Shown piece after piece: positions 63,435-64,000 of a stretch of 64,000 nt of DNA; position 1 is the first letter of the stretch; every line of letters starts with the position of its first letter. This DNA is from Pseudomonadota bacterium (GTDB lineage Bacteria > Pseudomonadota > Gammaproteobacteria > Burkholderiales > Rhodocyclaceae): NCBI GenBank assembly GCA_008501585.1, contig QQUN01000005.1, positions 62,001 through 126,000 of the forward strand. Direction: 5' to 3'. The position numbers and the translations under genes are program-made. The notes under the pieces were generated by a model. The model was given only the letters and a program-made list of their open reading frames with translations. It was not told where the DNA came from and searched no databases.

Positions 63435-64000
63435 ATGGAATTCAAGACTTTTGTTTTTTACCTGCTGGCGACCGTGATGGTATTTGCCGCGTTGCGTGTC
63501 GTGACGGTACGCAACCCGGTGCATGCCGCGCTGTTTCTGGTGCTGACCTTCTTCAACGCCGCCGGTATCTGGCTGCTGCTGCAGGCCGAGTTCCTCGCCA
63601 TCACCCTGGTGATGGTCTATGTCGGCGCGGTGATGGTGTTGTTCCTCTTCGTGGTCATGATGCTCGACATCAATGTTGACCGCCTGCGAGAAGGGTTCTG
63701 GAGCTACCTGCCGGTCGGCGCCGTGGTCGGCGTGATCATGCTGGCCGAGATGGTGCTGGTGCTCAGCGGACCGTACTTCGGTCTCGACGCCATGCCCGAG
63801 CCGCCGGCTGCACAGGCGGGCTACAGCAACACCCGCGAGCTGGGTCGCGTGCTCTACACCGAGTATGTGTATCCGTTCGAGCTCGCGTCGCTGGTCCTGC
63901 TGGTGGCCATGGTTGCCGCGGTGGCACTGACCCTGCGCAAGCGGGCCGGGTCGCGCTACCTCGATCCGTCGCGCCAGATCGCCGTCAAGCGTGCCGATCG
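63435..64000 (+). CDS. nuoJ: NADH-quinone oxidoreductase subunit J (cut by window end)
   Basis: The frame starting at ATG 63435 runs off the window after 188 codons. It begins MEFKTFVFYLLATVMVFAAL and has VRNPVHAALFLVLTFFNAAGIWLLL and VMVYVGAVMVLFLFVVMMLDI, the conserved helices of NuoJ, plus a late helix (SLVLLVAMVAAVALTL) before the edge. It is a membrane subunit of the proton-translocating arm. Confidence 0.97.
   Translation, partial: MEFKTFVFYLLATVMVFAALRVVTVRNPVHAALFLVLTFFNAAGIWLLLQAEFLAITLVMVYVGAVMVLFLFVVMMLDINVDRLREGFWSYLPVGAVVGVIMLAEMVLVLSGPYFGLDAMPEPPAAQAGYSNTRELGRVLYTEYVYPFELASLVLLVAMVAAVALTLRKRAGSRYLDPSRQIAVKRAD

Overview
The window is a GC-rich, gene-dense stretch of a betaproteobacterial chromosome. 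Gene order and protein features (scpA-scpB-rluB, rimP-nusA-infB-rbfA-truB-rpsO-pnp, tpiA-secG-tRNA-Leu-nuo, and a phasin next to clpB and the molybdopterin genes) fit Rhodocyclales, in particular an Azoarcus/Thauera-like relative. That placement is inference from synteny and protein style, not a database result. Almost everything is core chromosome: I see no insertion sequence, prophage, integrase, CRISPR array or restriction cassette.

Layout. 1-1.5 kb: a divergent MerR regulator (cut by the window edge) facing a small operon of a DUF2938 membrane protein, a flavodoxin-like protein and a DUF2798 membrane protein. 1.5-3.7 kb: katG. 4.0-8.8 kb: the glycine cleavage operon gcvT-gcvH-gcvP on the minus strand behind a tandem glycine riboswitch with its own terminator. 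8.8-16 kb, plus strand: alpha/beta hydrolase, PHP phosphoesterase, YciO-type protein, M50 peptidase, trpS, scpA-scpB, rluB. 16-25 kb: the transcription/translation operon rimP-nusA-infB-rbfA-truB, then rpsO and pnp; a promoter plus terminator sits in the leader before rimP. 25-25.9 kb: dksA (minus) and a tRNA-Pro/Arg/His cluster. 25.9-29.8 kb: RavA-like MoxR ATPase, ViaA-like VWA protein and a DUF364 protein. 29.8-31.3 kb: a three-gene minus-strand operon mostly of unknown function. 31.4-35.3 kb: a methyltransferase and a two-component system (hybrid kinase plus OmpR-type regulator). 35.5-38.8 kb: acyl-CoA synthetase and an NCS2-like permease. 38.9-41.3 kb: molybdenum cofactor genes mobB-moeA-moaD-moaE. 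41.4-44.8 kb: phasin and clpB, divergent, with a heat-shock promoter for clpB. 44.9-50 kb, minus: a large periplasmic-sensor GGDEF-EAL-CZB protein, an orphan adenine methyltransferase and a cold-shock protein. 50.3-54.7 kb: rbgA-like GTPase, folP, glmM, tpiA, secG. 54.7-64 kb: tRNA-Leu(GAG) and the start of the complex I operon nuoABCDEFGHIJ, cut in nuoJ by the window edge.

How the genes work together. The window combines central information processing (ribosome maturation, translation initiation, RNA decay, chromosome condensation), one-carbon metabolism (glycine cleavage, dihydropteroate synthase), respiration (complex I, molybdenum cofactor supply), stress defence (KatG, ClpB, CspA, DksA) and signalling (two-component system, cyclic-di-GMP). 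Short dense operons with start/stop overlaps are the rule. The least understood parts are the RavA/ViaA/DUF364 cluster, the adjacent minus-strand unknown operon, the GGDEF-EAL protein with a C-terminal zinc-binding CZB domain, and several regulatory repeats in intergenic DNA.
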